64,000 bases of DNA from Bacillus sp. J37 (GTDB taxonomy: Bacteria; Bacillota; Bacilli; Bacillales; Bacillaceae), in contig NZ_JAEK01000008.1 of NCBI RefSeq assembly GCF_000518865.1, positions 122,817 through 186,816 on the forward strand, in the 5' to 3' direction. Both the position numbers and the translations under genes were made by a program. The notes under the pieces are model-generated. The model was not told where the DNA came from and ran no database searches. It worked only from the letters and a program-made list of their open reading frames with translations. Of this stretch, positions 1-8,410 are shown in pieces (position 1 is the stretch's first letter; every line of letters starts with the position of its first letter).

Positions 1-1709
1 AAAGAGATAAAAATCATCCCTCCATTCTCATTTGGTCATGTGGAAATGAATCATATGCCGGAGAAGTTATTTTAAATGTTTCAAAATATTTTAAGTCTGT
101 TGATCCAAGTCGACTTGTCCACTATGAAGGTGTTTTTCATAATCGGGCATATAATGAGACAAGTGATATGGAAAGTCGTATGTATGCAAAACCGGCAGAT
201 ATTGAGAAATATTTGAATGATGATCCTGAAAAGCCATATATAAGCTGCGAGTATATGCATGCTATGGGGAATTCTCTTGGCGGTATGTATAAGTATACTG
301 ATCTTGAAGAGAAATATCCGATGTATCAAGGAGGCTTTATCTGGGACTTTATTGATCAATCTTTAATAAAGAAAGATCGTTACGGTCAAGAATTTTTAGC
401 ATATGGTGGAGATTTTGGCGATCGTCCGACAGACTATGGTTTCTGTACCAATGGAATTGTATATGCAAATCGAGAGATATCTCCAAAAATGCAGGAAGTG
501 AAATTTTTATACCAAAATATCAAACTAGTCCCAAATAGGAATGGTGTTACGATTCATAATAATAATCTATTTATTGGCACAGAAGACTATAAATTAGAGT
601 ACACACTGCTACTGGAAGGGGAGGAAACTTTCAGAGGGACAATTGATGTAGATGTTGCACCTCAGTGCAAGCAGCAAATTGAATTTGATTTACCAGAAGG
701 TATTATAGAGGCAGCAGGTGAGTATTGTATACAAACTTCAATGAAGTTAAAAGAGAGTACCCTTTGGGCTGAGGCTGGATATGAAATTGCTTTTGGACAA
801 TTTATTTTCCATGAAGGCAAATCGATAAATGACAACGCTGATTTACCAAAAGACAGTTTACGAGTTGTCAATGGTGATGTGAATATTGGTGTTCATGGCA
901 AGGACTTTACGATCATGTTTTCCAAACAGGTTGGAAGCTTAACCTCTATTAAATATTCTGGGAAAGAAATGATTGAACAACCACCTTCACCTTTATTCTG
1001 GCGCGCGCAAACAGATAATGATAAAGGGTACCAACAAAGCTTTCAATCTGGATGCTGGTTAACAGCCAGTATGGCAAGAAGATGTATTGGGGTTGAGCTT
1101 GAACATCAGCATGACAGGGTTAAGGTTGAATTTACCTATAACTTCTCTATCTCTGCTGATATTGAGGTGAAAATTGCTTATATCGTATTTTCTGATGGAA
1201 GTGTAAGAGTAAAATCCGCTTATACTGGAGCTGAAAATCTTCCACAAATGCCGATATATGCTATTTCCTTTAAAGTATCTGCAGATTACGACCAGGTTGA
1301 AATGTATGCAATGGGTCCTGAAGAGAATTATTCAGACCGAGCTGAAGGAGCAAAACTTGGAATATATCAATCTCATGTCATAAACAACACAGGATATGTT
1401 GTTCCACAGGAGTCTGGTAACAGGACAGGAGTACGTTGGGCAAAATTAACAAACAACAATGGAAGAGGAATAAAAATTGCAGCCTCTACAGATCCGTTAG
1501 AATGTACTTTCTCACCATATACTGCTTTCGAACTTGAAAATGCTGCACATCATTATGAGCTTCCAAATGTTCACTATACAGTTGTAACAGTTGCCGGAAA
1601 GCAAATGGGTGTTGGCGGAGATGACAGCTGGGGGGCACCTGTACATGGCGAACATCTTATACAAGCAAATAAGGATATGGAGTTCGAGTTTAAGATAAGT
1701 AGAATATAG
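1..1709 (+). CDS. lacZ: Beta-galactosidase, GH2 (3' part; start lies before the window)
   Basis: This is the C-terminal part of a GH2 (LacZ-type) beta-galactosidase hydrolysing terminal beta-galactosides in the cytoplasm. The frame is open from base 3. It reads HPSILIWSCGNE, the GH2 acid/base signature, with the catalytic Glu codon at 48-50, then CEYMHAMGNSLGG with the nucleophile Glu codon at 249-251. The rest matches the LacZ C-terminal beta-sandwich region, including an FWRAQTDND motif. A methionine at 168 is internal, not the start. A GH43 gene and a LacI regulator follow, so it probably belongs to a plant-oligosaccharide utilisation locus. The true substrate could be another beta-glycoside. 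Confidence 0.93.
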   Translation, partial: RDKNHPSILIWSCGNESYAGEVILNVSKYFKSVDPSRLVHYEGVFHNRAYNETSDMESRMYAKPADIEKYLNDDPEKPYISCEYMHAMGNSLGGMYKYTDLEEKYPMYQGGFIWDFIDQSLIKKDRYGQEFLAYGGDFGDRPTDYGFCTNGIVYANREISPKMQEVKFLYQNIKLVPNRNGVTIHNNNLFIGTEDYKLEYTLLLEGEETFRGTIDVDVAPQCKQQIEFDLPEGIIEAAGEYCIQTSMKLKESTLWAEAGYEIAFGQFIFHEGKSINDNADLPKDSLRVVNGDVNIGVHGKDFTIMFSKQVGSLTSIKYSGKEMIEQPPSPLFWRAQTDNDKGYQQSFQSGCWLTASMARRCIGVELEHQHDRVKVEFTYNFSISADIEVKIAYIVFSDGSVRVKSAYTGAENLPQMPIYAISFKVSADYDQVEMYAMGPEENYSDRAEGAKLGIYQSHVINNTGYVVPQESGNRTGVRWAKLTNNNGRGIKIAASTDPLECTFSPYTAFELENAAHHYELPNVHYTVVTVAGKQMGVGGDDSWGAPVHGEHLIQANKDMEFEFKISRI

Positions 1710-1736
1710 AAAGAGCTTAGGCTCTTTCTATTTTTC
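1707..1736 (+). terminator. Intrinsic terminator overlapping the beta-galactosidase stop
   Basis: TAGAAAGAGC (1707-1716) pairs perfectly with GCTCTTTCTA (1721-1730) around a 4-nt loop and is followed by TTTTT. The stem starts at the stop codon itself. It may only attenuate read-through into the GH43 gene, which has its own RBS. Confidence 0.8.
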
Positions 1737-1765
1737 TACTATTGCTAAAAGAATGGAGGGGTAAG

Positions 1766-2659
1766 ATGGATATTATGACGCAAGCCCCTGTTATCAAGGG
1801 AGAGTGGGCAGATCCATTTATTTTAAAGGATGGAGAAGATTATTATTTATATCCCACCAAGGATAGTGAAGGGTGGATTTATGAAAAGTTTCACGTCTTT
1901 CATAGTAAGAATTTAATTGATTGGAATGGTCCTCATTTAGCCCTTGATTTGAATGATGTTTCATGGGCTAAAACAAAAGCATGGGCACCGGGAATTACGA
2001 AATACAATGGTAAATATTATATGTACTTTTCTGCAGAGGCACAAATTGGTGTCGCTGTTTCTGATTCTCCAATGGGCCCGTTTGTTGATATTCTTGGTCG
2101 ACCGTTAATTACAAAGGACGAATATGATTGTCAAAGTATTGATGCAGACTTATTTATTGATGATGATAACAAGCCATACCTGTTATGGGGTCAAGGAAAA
2201 TGTTGGATTGTGCCATTAGAGACAGATATGGTGACATTCAAAACAGATCCAATCTTGCTCTCGGAACAGCTTTATGAAAATTGTGGAAAAGATCCTAAGG
2301 TATTTGATAGTGGCGTATATAATGAAGGACCTCATCTACAGAAAGTGAACGGAAAGTACCTGTTGACATGGAGTAATTATGATACACGTGATCCAAGGTA
2401 TCAAATTTGTTTTGCAACTAGTCAGCATATATATGGTCCCTATGAGTATCCGGAAGATAACCGAGTGACACAGCCTTCAGATCATTTTTTTGGCACCGGA
2501 CATGCTTCAATGACACAATACGAGGATGAATGGTATTTGGTCTATCATCGATTAATTGACCCGGATCGAACACTCTTGCGGGAAACTTGTATAAGTAAAA
2601 TAACCTTTAAGGGTGATAAGCCTGTTGTCGATGTTAATAAAACGATAAGTAATTATTAG
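1766..2659 (+). CDS. Glycoside hydrolase family 43 (arabinosidase/xylosidase-like)
   Basis: A 297-aa five-bladed beta-propeller glycosidase of the GH43 type, acting on arabinose- or xylose-containing oligosaccharides. No signal peptide is seen, so it is intracellular. GEWADPF carries the catalytic base Asp16. SIDADLF carries the pKa-modulating Asp near residue 126. NEGPHL carries the acid Glu187. An upstream in-frame TTG at 1742 exists, but the GGAGGGG box at 1755-1761 is correctly spaced for the ATG at 1766. It lies between a GH2 beta-galactosidase and a LacI regulator. The exact substrate cannot be read from the sequence. Confidence 0.88.
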   Translation: MDIMTQAPVIKGEWADPFILKDGEDYYLYPTKDSEGWIYEKFHVFHSKNLIDWNGPHLALDLNDVSWAKTKAWAPGITKYNGKYYMYFSAEAQIGVAVSDSPMGPFVDILGRPLITKDEYDCQSIDADLFIDDDNKPYLLWGQGKCWIVPLETDMVTFKTDPILLSEQLYENCGKDPKVFDSGVYNEGPHLQKVNGKYLLTWSNYDTRDPRYQICFATSQHIYGPYEYPEDNRVTQPSDHFFGTGHASMTQYEDEWYLVYHRLIDPDRTLLRETCISKITFKGDKPVVDVNKTISNY

Positions 2660-2695
2660 CATTTAGTAGGTACATTATCTTCAATTTGAAATTGA

Positions 2696-2743
2696 TTGAC
2701 AAGGGAAAATAAAGGGTTTATATTTGGAATGCAATCGGTTTCA
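2696..2743 (+). promoter_or_regulatory. Promoter plus LacI-family operator for the downstream regulator
   Basis: TTGACA (2696-2701), a 17-nt spacer and TATATT (2719-2724) form a near-consensus sigma-A promoter. Immediately downstream, TGCAATCGGTTTCA (2730-2743) fits the LacI/GalR operator pattern TGnAAnCGnTTnCA at every fixed position and covers the expected transcription start. This suggests autoregulation of the LacI-type gene. Confidence 0.75.
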
Positions 2744-2759
2744 AAAGTGGGGTAAAATA

Positions 2760-3788
2760 ATGAATAATAAAAAGAATATTACAATTTATGATATTGCAAA
2801 AGAAGCGAATGTTTCACCAACAACCGTTTCAAGGGTATTAACAAACAATCCGCTTGTAAAGGAAAGTACCAGACAAAAGGTCCTTGCAAAAATGAAAGAA
2901 CTGGATTTTTCACCGAATGAGGCAGCAAGAAGACTAACAAAGCCACAAGCAAATTTAATTGGTTTTATATTACCGGATATAACGAACCCATTCTTTTCGC
3001 AGATTTATATGGAAGTTGAGAAAAGAGCATTTCAAAAAGGGTATACAGTATTATTAAGGAACTCAATGAGCAACAGTGAAGTTGAATCTACGTATCTACG
3101 TGAATTTACCGAAAGAAGAGCAGCTTGTATTGTCTTCATGGGAGGGCGTATAAATAAGACGAAGCCTTCAGAAGACGAGATTCATGAAATGCAGGATGTG
3201 TTAAGTAAAGTTCCGATCATCATGATAAATGGTAAAATGAAGGGTGTTAAATCCGCCAATATTAGAACAAATGAAGAGGAGGGAATTCGCTCGATTGTTG
3301 AACATTTAGTTTCACTCGGGCATACGAAAATTGCTCTCCTAGGAGGAGTGAAAGGGATATCCTCTTCTGATAATAAACTTTCGAGTTTTAAGCGTATATT
3401 AAAGGAGTACAAATTAGATTTTAATGAAGAATGGCAAATTTATTCTGATTTTTCAGTTGAAGCTGGAAGAAAAGCGATGAAAAAGCTGTTAGAAAAAGAG
3501 TCATTGCCAAGTGCAATTATTGGTATAAATGATCTCATCATCTACGGAGCTTTCAAGGAGTGCAGAGATCAACAAATTCCGATTGAAACGTTCTCTTTTG
3601 TTGGATTTGATGATATTTACCCGTCAGACATCGTACATCCCAGCTTAACAACAGTTAACCATAATTATGAGGTACTGGTAAATGAAGTGATGAGAACGAT
3701 CGATAGTATCATTAATGGAAAAGGGAATGGAAAGGGAAAAATTATCAATACTCAGCTCATCATTCGAGAGTCATCGAAAGAATCTTAA
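2760..3788 (+). CDS. LacI/GalR-family transcriptional regulator
   Basis: A 342-aa DNA-binding regulator. The N-terminus has the LacI HTH signature (TIYDIAKEANVSPTTVSRVL, about residues 7-26) and hinge helix (NEAARRLTKPQ). A periplasmic-binding-protein-like effector domain follows, ending in the usual VGFDD...HPSLTTV segment. ATG 2760 was chosen over an in-frame TTG at 2724 because of the GTGGGG box 5-10 nt upstream and because 2724 lies inside the -10 box. It most likely responds to a sugar released by the preceding GH2/GH43 enzymes and binds the operator at 2730-2743. The ligand is unknown. Confidence 0.92.
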   Translation: MNNKKNITIYDIAKEANVSPTTVSRVLTNNPLVKESTRQKVLAKMKELDFSPNEAARRLTKPQANLIGFILPDITNPFFSQIYMEVEKRAFQKGYTVLLRNSMSNSEVESTYLREFTERRAACIVFMGGRINKTKPSEDEIHEMQDVLSKVPIIMINGKMKGVKSANIRTNEEEGIRSIVEHLVSLGHTKIALLGGVKGISSSDNKLSSFKRILKEYKLDFNEEWQIYSDFSVEAGRKAMKKLLEKESLPSAIIGINDLIIYGAFKECRDQQIPIETFSFVGFDDIYPSDIVHPSLTTVNHNYEVLVNEVMRTIDSIINGKGNGKGKIINTQLIIRESSKES

Positions 3789-3813
3789 TTGAGTTAAATT
3801 GGAGAAATGAAAG

Positions 3814-3842
3814 TTGACCAATACCTGAGAATGATATAAAAT
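3814..3842 (+). promoter_or_regulatory. Putative sigma-A promoter of the Mn riboswitch transcript
   Basis: TTGACC (3814-3819), 17 nt, TAAAAT (3837-3842), about 45 nt before the riboswitch aptamer. Confidence 0.55.
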
Positions 3843-3883
3843 AACTATATAGTTCAATAGTTTAACTAATCAATACATCCTTT

Positions 3884-4046
3884 TTAAGGGGAGTAGCTTT
3901 TACAGCAAAGTCGTCATTACGGAGTACAAAACTCTCGGCTTTGTTGGCAACAAAAATGTTGTTAGCGAGACCTTACCAATTTGGTATAGGTCTATTTGTA
4001 TAAATGAAATCGGCCTATACCAAGTGTATAGGCCGATTTCATTTTT
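3884..4046 (+). ncRNA. yybP-ykoY manganese riboswitch with terminator
   Basis: The segment has the conserved aptamer parts in order: AAGGGGAGTAGC (3886-3897), an inner helix CAAAGTCGTCA ... GGCTTTG, and the closing AGCGAGACCTTACC (3964-3977). These are the hallmarks of the Mn2+-sensing yybP-ykoY class. The expression platform is a perfect 18-bp hairpin (4003-4020 with 4026-4043) followed by TTT, just before the downstream RBS. In this class Mn2+ binding normally favours antitermination, so the downstream gene should be induced by excess manganese. Confidence 0.9.
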
Positions 4047-4062
4047 AAAGGGAGGAATACAG

Positions 4063-4488
4063 TTGAAGATGTTTACAAATATACCCCGATACGTAGAAAG
4101 AGAAATTGAAGAAATTCAAAAATTAACACTACCTATTATGAAGAAAACGAGAAAATATTCGTTTTTAGCTATTCTCATTATCCCAATTTCAATTTTGAAT
4201 TTACTTAGCTTGATTTTCTTCACTCCTTGGAGCCAAGAAATGTTCATTTCTACACTTATATTTGCTGTCGTAGGATCTTTAGGCTTTGCTTTTCAAAAAG
4301 AAGTCAGATACTCCGCAAAGGAAATTCATAAAGTTAGCATTTCATATATGAAAGAAAGAGTAGAAAAAAGCAGAGTACTTGATCTTCATCGCCAACGTCA
4401 TTATATTGAACTACTTAGTACACATCCTACTCGAACATTAAATACATTTCAGCAATTTTTGGAAGAGGAAAATAGACAATTGCAGTAA
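4063..4488 (+). CDS. yybP: YybP-like small membrane protein under Mn riboswitch
   Basis: A protein of about 141 aa with a charged N-terminus rich in Glu (VEREIEEIQKL), two close hydrophobic segments (about residues 30-50 and 58-75 of the product) and a basic cytoplasmic tail. TTG 4063 is favoured because GGGAGG at 4050-4055 is 7 nt upstream; the ATG at 4069 is the alternative. Size, topology and the upstream manganese riboswitch fit B. subtilis YybP, one of the two namesakes of that riboswitch. The assignment rests mostly on context. A role in manganese stress is inferred, and no catalytic motif is visible. Confidence 0.65.
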   Translation: MKMFTNIPRYVEREIEEIQKLTLPIMKKTRKYSFLAILIIPISILNLLSLIFFTPWSQEMFISTLIFAVVGSLGFAFQKEVRYSAKEIHKVSISYMKERVEKSRVLDLHRQRHYIELLSTHPTRTLNTFQQFLEEENRQLQ

Positions 4489-4550
4489 TGGACCTTTTCA
4501 GGGGCAAAAACCGTATGAGCATCAGTCCTTTATTTTGGACTGATGCTCGG

Positions 4551-5024
4551 TTATGAATGATTCCTGTTTCTAATAAATTTTAAATGCCAGGGTAAAGCAA
4601 AGAAAAAAACAACTGTGAAAACCGGAATAGAATAATAAGCGTGCCAGATCTTTGAAGTCATAATCCCTGTTATTTCGGCTAACCACTCAAGAATAAACGA
4701 TAAAACGATAAAAATAATCGTCAATGTTTTTTTCTTTGATGTAGATAGATACAAGTTCAAAAAAATAATGGCTATACATGATGGAATAATTCCGTATAAC
4801 AATAATTCTGGAAGCCCATTGCGTTTTGTCCCAATATCAAATATGTCAAAAGGGGCAGCAATTGTCATATCCACCATCCACACAACATATCCGATCACAC
4901 CAAATGTTATGTAAAGCTCCTGTTTGGAAAGTTTCTTAGGAATAATAAAAATGATGATGACAAGTAATATACTAAGAACGATTGGATACCAAATACCTTT
5001 TGCCAAATCAAAATTTACATACAT
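4551..5024 (-). CDS. Hypothetical multi-pass membrane protein
   Basis: A 157-aa protein with five or so hydrophobic helices (YPIVLSILLVIIIFII, YITFGVIGYVVWMV, LLLYGIIPSCIAIIFLNLYL, TIIFIVLSFILEWLAEI, IPVFTVVFFFALPW). This resembles the CBO0543-type integral membrane proteins common in Bacillaceae, but I do not recognise a function. Start ATG 5024 follows GGTGG (about 5033-5037) at 8-nt spacing; a GTG at 5036 is in frame but would overlap that RBS. It converges on the YybP-like gene. Confidence 0.7.
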   Translation of the reverse strand: MYVNFDLAKGIWYPIVLSILLVIIIFIIPKKLSKQELYITFGVIGYVVWMVDMTIAAPFDIFDIGTKRNGLPELLLYGIIPSCIAIIFLNLYLSTSKKKTLTIIFIVLSFILEWLAEITGIMTSKIWHAYYSIPVFTVVFFFALPWHLKFIRNRNHS

Positions 5025-5135
5025 TGATAAGACCACCTAGATTATTTTTAAACAGTATTATTTTTCCTTTTATCTAGGAGAGTATGTATTCATAATAAAA
5101 TTTACCGTGTCTCTTTTAGTAGTTGCATACACATA

Positions 5136-5279
5136 CTAGAAAGACTTGAGCTCTGACATCTTAACTAACATAACCTCATAAATACTATCCTCTTTCTTAA
5201 TTTCGCAATATCCACTATCGTAAATGTGGACGATTCTGTAGAGTTTTGATTCATAAAAAACCACATCACCAACCTTCAT
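5136..5279 (-). CDS. Small 47-aa hypothetical protein
   Basis: Reading the minus strand from CAT at 5277-5279 gives a 47-aa ORF starting MKVGDVVFYESKLYRIVHIY and ending ...KMSELKSF with stop at 5136-5138. A purine-rich AGAGGG lies about 6 nt upstream. The pattern 'KVGDVVFYESKLYRIV.IYDSGYCEI' resembles small SH3/KOW-like beta-barrel proteins. Coding composition is plausible (alternating hydrophobic and charged residues, no internal stop), but no family is recognised. Confidence 0.5.
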   Translation of the reverse strand: MKVGDVVFYESKLYRIVHIYDSGYCEIKKEDSIYEVMLVKMSELKSF

Positions 5280-5334
5280 TGACAAGCCCTCTTTCTCTTC
5301 AAATGATTATCCTATAATTGTCATTAATAACATT

Positions 5335-5476
5335 GGAAAACGTTTCCTAACAAGTAGAAAAATATGGATAATCATTTACTACTGAAAAATAAATAATGTA
5401 AACGTGTTGAAAAAATGGATAGTAAAAAGAAGGAAAAGTTTATTTTTTTGAAGGGTTTCTTTTGAAAGCGTTTAAC
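5335..5476 (+). promoter_or_regulatory. Cluster of three cre-like (CcpA) sites before the AraC operon
   Basis: GGAAAACGTTTCCT (5335-5348) matches the cre consensus TGWAARCGYTWNCW at 13 of 14 positions. TGTAAACGTGTTGA (5397-5410) and TGAAAGCGTTTAAC (5463-5476) each match at 12 of 14. They sit in the roughly 260-nt gap before the AraC gene and suggest carbon catabolite control of the 5.5-9.5 kb operon. No convincing -35/-10 pair was assigned. Confidence 0.5.
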
Positions 5477-5537
5477 TATTAAATAGGACGAAAAGACTCT
5501 CAGATAATTTTAAGAGAAAACTAGATAATATGAGACG

Positions 5538-6437
5538 ATGAATGAACAGAAAGATTTCACTATAATAAAGTTAGTTCCATTGGAGGTTTTGAATGAGATG
5601 CTGTCAGCAAGCTATCGACACAAATGGAATGGGGAGTATGATTTTTCATACCATTCTCATCAGGATTATGAAATTTATTTTTTCCATGGTGGAGAATGCA
5701 GATATTTAATTCATAACCAAATTTATGATTTGGAGCCTGGTGACATTATTGTCATGGATGGCTTAACATTACATAAACCACATGTTAAGCCAACAAGGGA
5801 ATATGTTCGGAGTGTGATTCAGTTTTCTCCTGTTTGGATTAAAGGTCTTCTTTTGGAAATGGGAAGTATGTATTTACTGGATACCTTTCAAACACTGCAT
5901 AATTGTTTAATCCGAACAAATGAAAATGAGGAATCAAAGGAATTGGAGAGAGTTTTTGGCCGTCTGGCTGCATTACACAAAACAGCTGAAAAACCTACCT
6001 TACAAGATGAGACAGAGATGAAAATCCTATTACTCCATGCATTAAATATTGTACATAGGCTTGGCCAACTGAATTCGATTGAAATTCCTGATCAAAAAGA
6101 AGATAAAACCCTGCACGCTGAAAACATTGCAAACTATCTTCAACAGCATTATATGGGAAGGGTGACCTTGCAGAGTGTTGCAGAGAATTTAAATTTAAGC
6201 AGATCATATGTCTCTAAAGTTTTTAAAATGATGACAGGCTATACGGTGATGGAATTTGTGATGGAATGCAGGCTTACACAGGCAAAGTATTTACTTGAAA
6301 TGGAACCGCTTAAACCGATGAAGGATGTTGGGTATGAATCCGGTTTTGAGAGCCCTACCCATTTTAGTCGTTATTTTCGCGATAAAGTGGGTGTAACTGC
6401 AAAAGAATACCGGAAATTACGATTAAACCATCAGTAA
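5538..6437 (+). CDS. AraC-family transcriptional regulator with cupin N-domain
   Basis: A 299-aa regulator. The N-terminal half is a cupin-like sensor (HSHQDYEIYFFHGGECRYLI ... YDLEPGDIIVMDG, about residues 35-80). The C-terminal half is an AraC double HTH (VTLQSVAENLNLSRSYVSKVFK at about 213-234, then the canonical VGYESGFESPTHFSRYFRDKVGVTAKEYR near the end). The ribosome-binding site ahead of ATG 5538 is weak. The isomerase gene begins 15 nt after the stop, so it is probably the local activator of a sugar catabolic operon with the next three genes. The inducer is unknown. Confidence 0.9.
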   Translation: MNEQKDFTIIKLVPLEVLNEMLSASYRHKWNGEYDFSYHSHQDYEIYFFHGGECRYLIHNQIYDLEPGDIIVMDGLTLHKPHVKPTREYVRSVIQFSPVWIKGLLLEMGSMYLLDTFQTLHNCLIRTNENEESKELERVFGRLAALHKTAEKPTLQDETEMKILLLHALNIVHRLGQLNSIEIPDQKEDKTLHAENIANYLQQHYMGRVTLQSVAENLNLSRSYVSKVFKMMTGYTVMEFVMECRLTQAKYLLEMEPLKPMKDVGYESGFESPTHFSRYFRDKVGVTAKEYRKLRLNHQ

Positions 6438-6451
6438 AGGAGTGGTAAGGT

Positions 6452-7231
6452 ATGACTTATAAATTTGCAGCACAATTATATACATTACGTGAAGAGTTAA
6501 AGATAGGCATCTATCCCTTATTTAAAGTCCTTAAGGAGATGGGGTGGGAAGGTGTGCAAATTTCTGCTTTGCCAAAGAATTATGATCAACAAGAGGTAGC
6601 CTTTGCTTTAAAGGAAAATAACTTACAAGCGGCAGGAATGCATATATCATTAGATCGTTTAACAAATGACATTGATGCTGTAATAAAGGAAGCGGAACTT
6701 TACGAAACAAAGGATATTATCCTTCCATCTATTCCAAAAGAGTTACATCATCCGGAAGGATTTAAGGAAGTAAAGAGACGTTTAAATCACATAGCAAAGG
6801 AAGCACCTGAACATCGTATTTCCTATCATAATCATGCATTCGAATTTGATATCGAAATTGAGGGGCATGATGGACTTCATTACCTGCTTAATCCCGAAAA
6901 TGATAACGATATCCTCGCAGAAATTGATGTGTATTGGGTAAAAAAGGCTGGTAAGGATCCATTGGAATATCTTACTCCTTATGCAAATCGTATGCCGATT
7001 ATCCATTTGAAAGATATGACAAATGATGTTCGTCAAACTTTTGCAGAAGTAGGAACAGGTGTAATTGACTTTATTCCTATTTTGCAATGGGGTAAAGCAA
7101 ATGGTATTGAATGGTATGCAGTTGAACAGGACATATGTGAACGTCCTCCATTAGAAAGTTTGGAAATCAGTTTAAGGAACTTACAGGAATATGCTAGAAA
7201 AATAAATTTAGAGGATCAGAGGTGTAAGTGA
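6452..7231 (+). CDS. Sugar phosphate isomerase/epimerase (xylose-isomerase-like TIM barrel)
   Basis: A 259-aa AP-endonuclease-2/xylose-isomerase-like TIM barrel, related to IolE/IolI and hydroxypyruvate isomerase. Metal-ligand signatures are visible: SYHNHAFEF (about residues 125-133), EIDVYWV (about 157-163), HLKDM (about 186-190) and a late VEQD (about 226-229). A good RBS (AAAGGAG) precedes ATG 6452. The stop overlaps the next start (TGATG), showing translational coupling to a Gfo/Idh oxidoreductase. This pairing is typical of inositol- or keto-sugar catabolism. The substrate is not determinable. Confidence 0.88.
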   Translation: MTYKFAAQLYTLREELKIGIYPLFKVLKEMGWEGVQISALPKNYDQQEVAFALKENNLQAAGMHISLDRLTNDIDAVIKEAELYETKDIILPSIPKELHHPEGFKEVKRRLNHIAKEAPEHRISYHNHAFEFDIEIEGHDGLHYLLNPENDNDILAEIDVYWVKKAGKDPLEYLTPYANRMPIIHLKDMTNDVRQTFAEVGTGVIDFIPILQWGKANGIEWYAVEQDICERPPLESLEISLRNLQEYARKINLEDQRCK

Positions 7232-8394
7232 TGACATTAATTAAAGTAGGGATTATTGGCATTGGAAATATGGGTAGTTCACACGCAAAGCTTTTAATAG
7301 ATGGGAAAATTAAAGGAGCAATCCTGAAAGCAGTATGTGATCCAAACCAAGAGCAGCTCAATATGATTTCTCGCTACGCATCAGGTAATGTCCAAATATA
7401 TCATGATGAGGAGGCATTTTTAAATGAATCAGGTATAGATGCTATTCTTATCTCAACACCGCATTATGATCATCCAAACCTAGCAATCAAGGCATTCTCT
7501 AAGGGAATGCATGTGCTTATTGAAAAACCAGCAGGTGTTTATACAAAAGATGTAGCAGAGATGAACAAAGCAGCAAAAGAGAGCGGAAAAGTCTATAGTA
7601 TCATGTATAATCAACGGACAAACCCAATTTATCAAAAATTACGAAGCCTTATACAGTCCGGTGAACTGGGTGAGATTAAACGTACAAATTGGATTATCAC
7701 AGATTGGTACCGCTCACAAAGTTATTATGATTCAAGTGAATGGCGAGCAACATGGGATGGTGAGGGAGGCGGAGTATTATTAAATCAAGCTCCGCATCAG
7801 CTGGATTTGTGGCAGTGGACAACTGGGCTAATGCCAAAGCGAGTACACGCCTTTTGTCATAATGGAAAATACCATGATATTGAAGTCGAAGATGATATTA
7901 CGGCATACGTAGAATATGAAAATGGTGCAACAGGTGTATTTATTACATCGACAGGTGAAGCGCCAGGTACAAATCGTTTTGAAATTGTCGGTGATCGTGG
8001 GAAAATGGTGGTTGAAAATAATAACCTATCCTTTTATCGCCTAACTCAATCAGAACGTGAATTTAATGCGACATATAAAGGTGGATTTGGAAGTCCAGAA
8101 TGCTGGACAATTGATGTCCCAATAGAGGGGAATAGCACTGATCATCAAGGGATTATTCAAAACTGGATTGATTCAATTTTAAAAGGCACCCCGTTATTGG
8201 CTCCAGGTGAAGAGGGAATTAAAGGTCTTGAGATTTCAAATGCAATCTATTTATCTTCATGGTTAAACAAGCCTGTAGAATTGCCAATTGATGCTGATCT
8301 CTTTTATGAGAAGCTGCAAGAAAAAATAAACCAATCTACTTTTCAAAAAAAGAATGTAACAAAAATGACTTTAGATGTGTCGGGAACACATTAA
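7231..8394 (+). CDS. Gfo/Idh/MocA-family oxidoreductase
   Basis: A 387-aa NAD(P)-dependent sugar or cyclitol dehydrogenase. The N-terminal Rossmann motif is VGIIGIGNMGSSHAKLL. The EKPAGV motif holds the conserved catalytic Lys (about residue 98). A second conserved segment GGGVLLNQAPHQLDLWQW carries the active-site His. ATG 7231 is preferred to the GTG at 7228 because AGAGGTG (7219-7225) is properly spaced. It overlaps the isomerase stop and is followed 16 nt later by a second family member, so the operon probably oxidises and re-reduces an unusual sugar. Confidence 0.9.
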   Translation: MTLIKVGIIGIGNMGSSHAKLLIDGKIKGAILKAVCDPNQEQLNMISRYASGNVQIYHDEEAFLNESGIDAILISTPHYDHPNLAIKAFSKGMHVLIEKPAGVYTKDVAEMNKAAKESGKVYSIMYNQRTNPIYQKLRSLIQSGELGEIKRTNWIITDWYRSQSYYDSSEWRATWDGEGGGVLLNQAPHQLDLWQWTTGLMPKRVHAFCHNGKYHDIEVEDDITAYVEYENGATGVFITSTGEAPGTNRFEIVGDRGKMVVENNNLSFYRLTQSEREFNATYKGGFGSPECWTIDVPIEGNSTDHQGIIQNWIDSILKGTPLLAPGEEGIKGLEISNAIYLSSWLNKPVELPIDADLFYEKLQEKINQSTFQKKNVTKMTLDVSGTH

Positions 8395-8410
8395 GAGAGG
8401 AGAATCTTAG

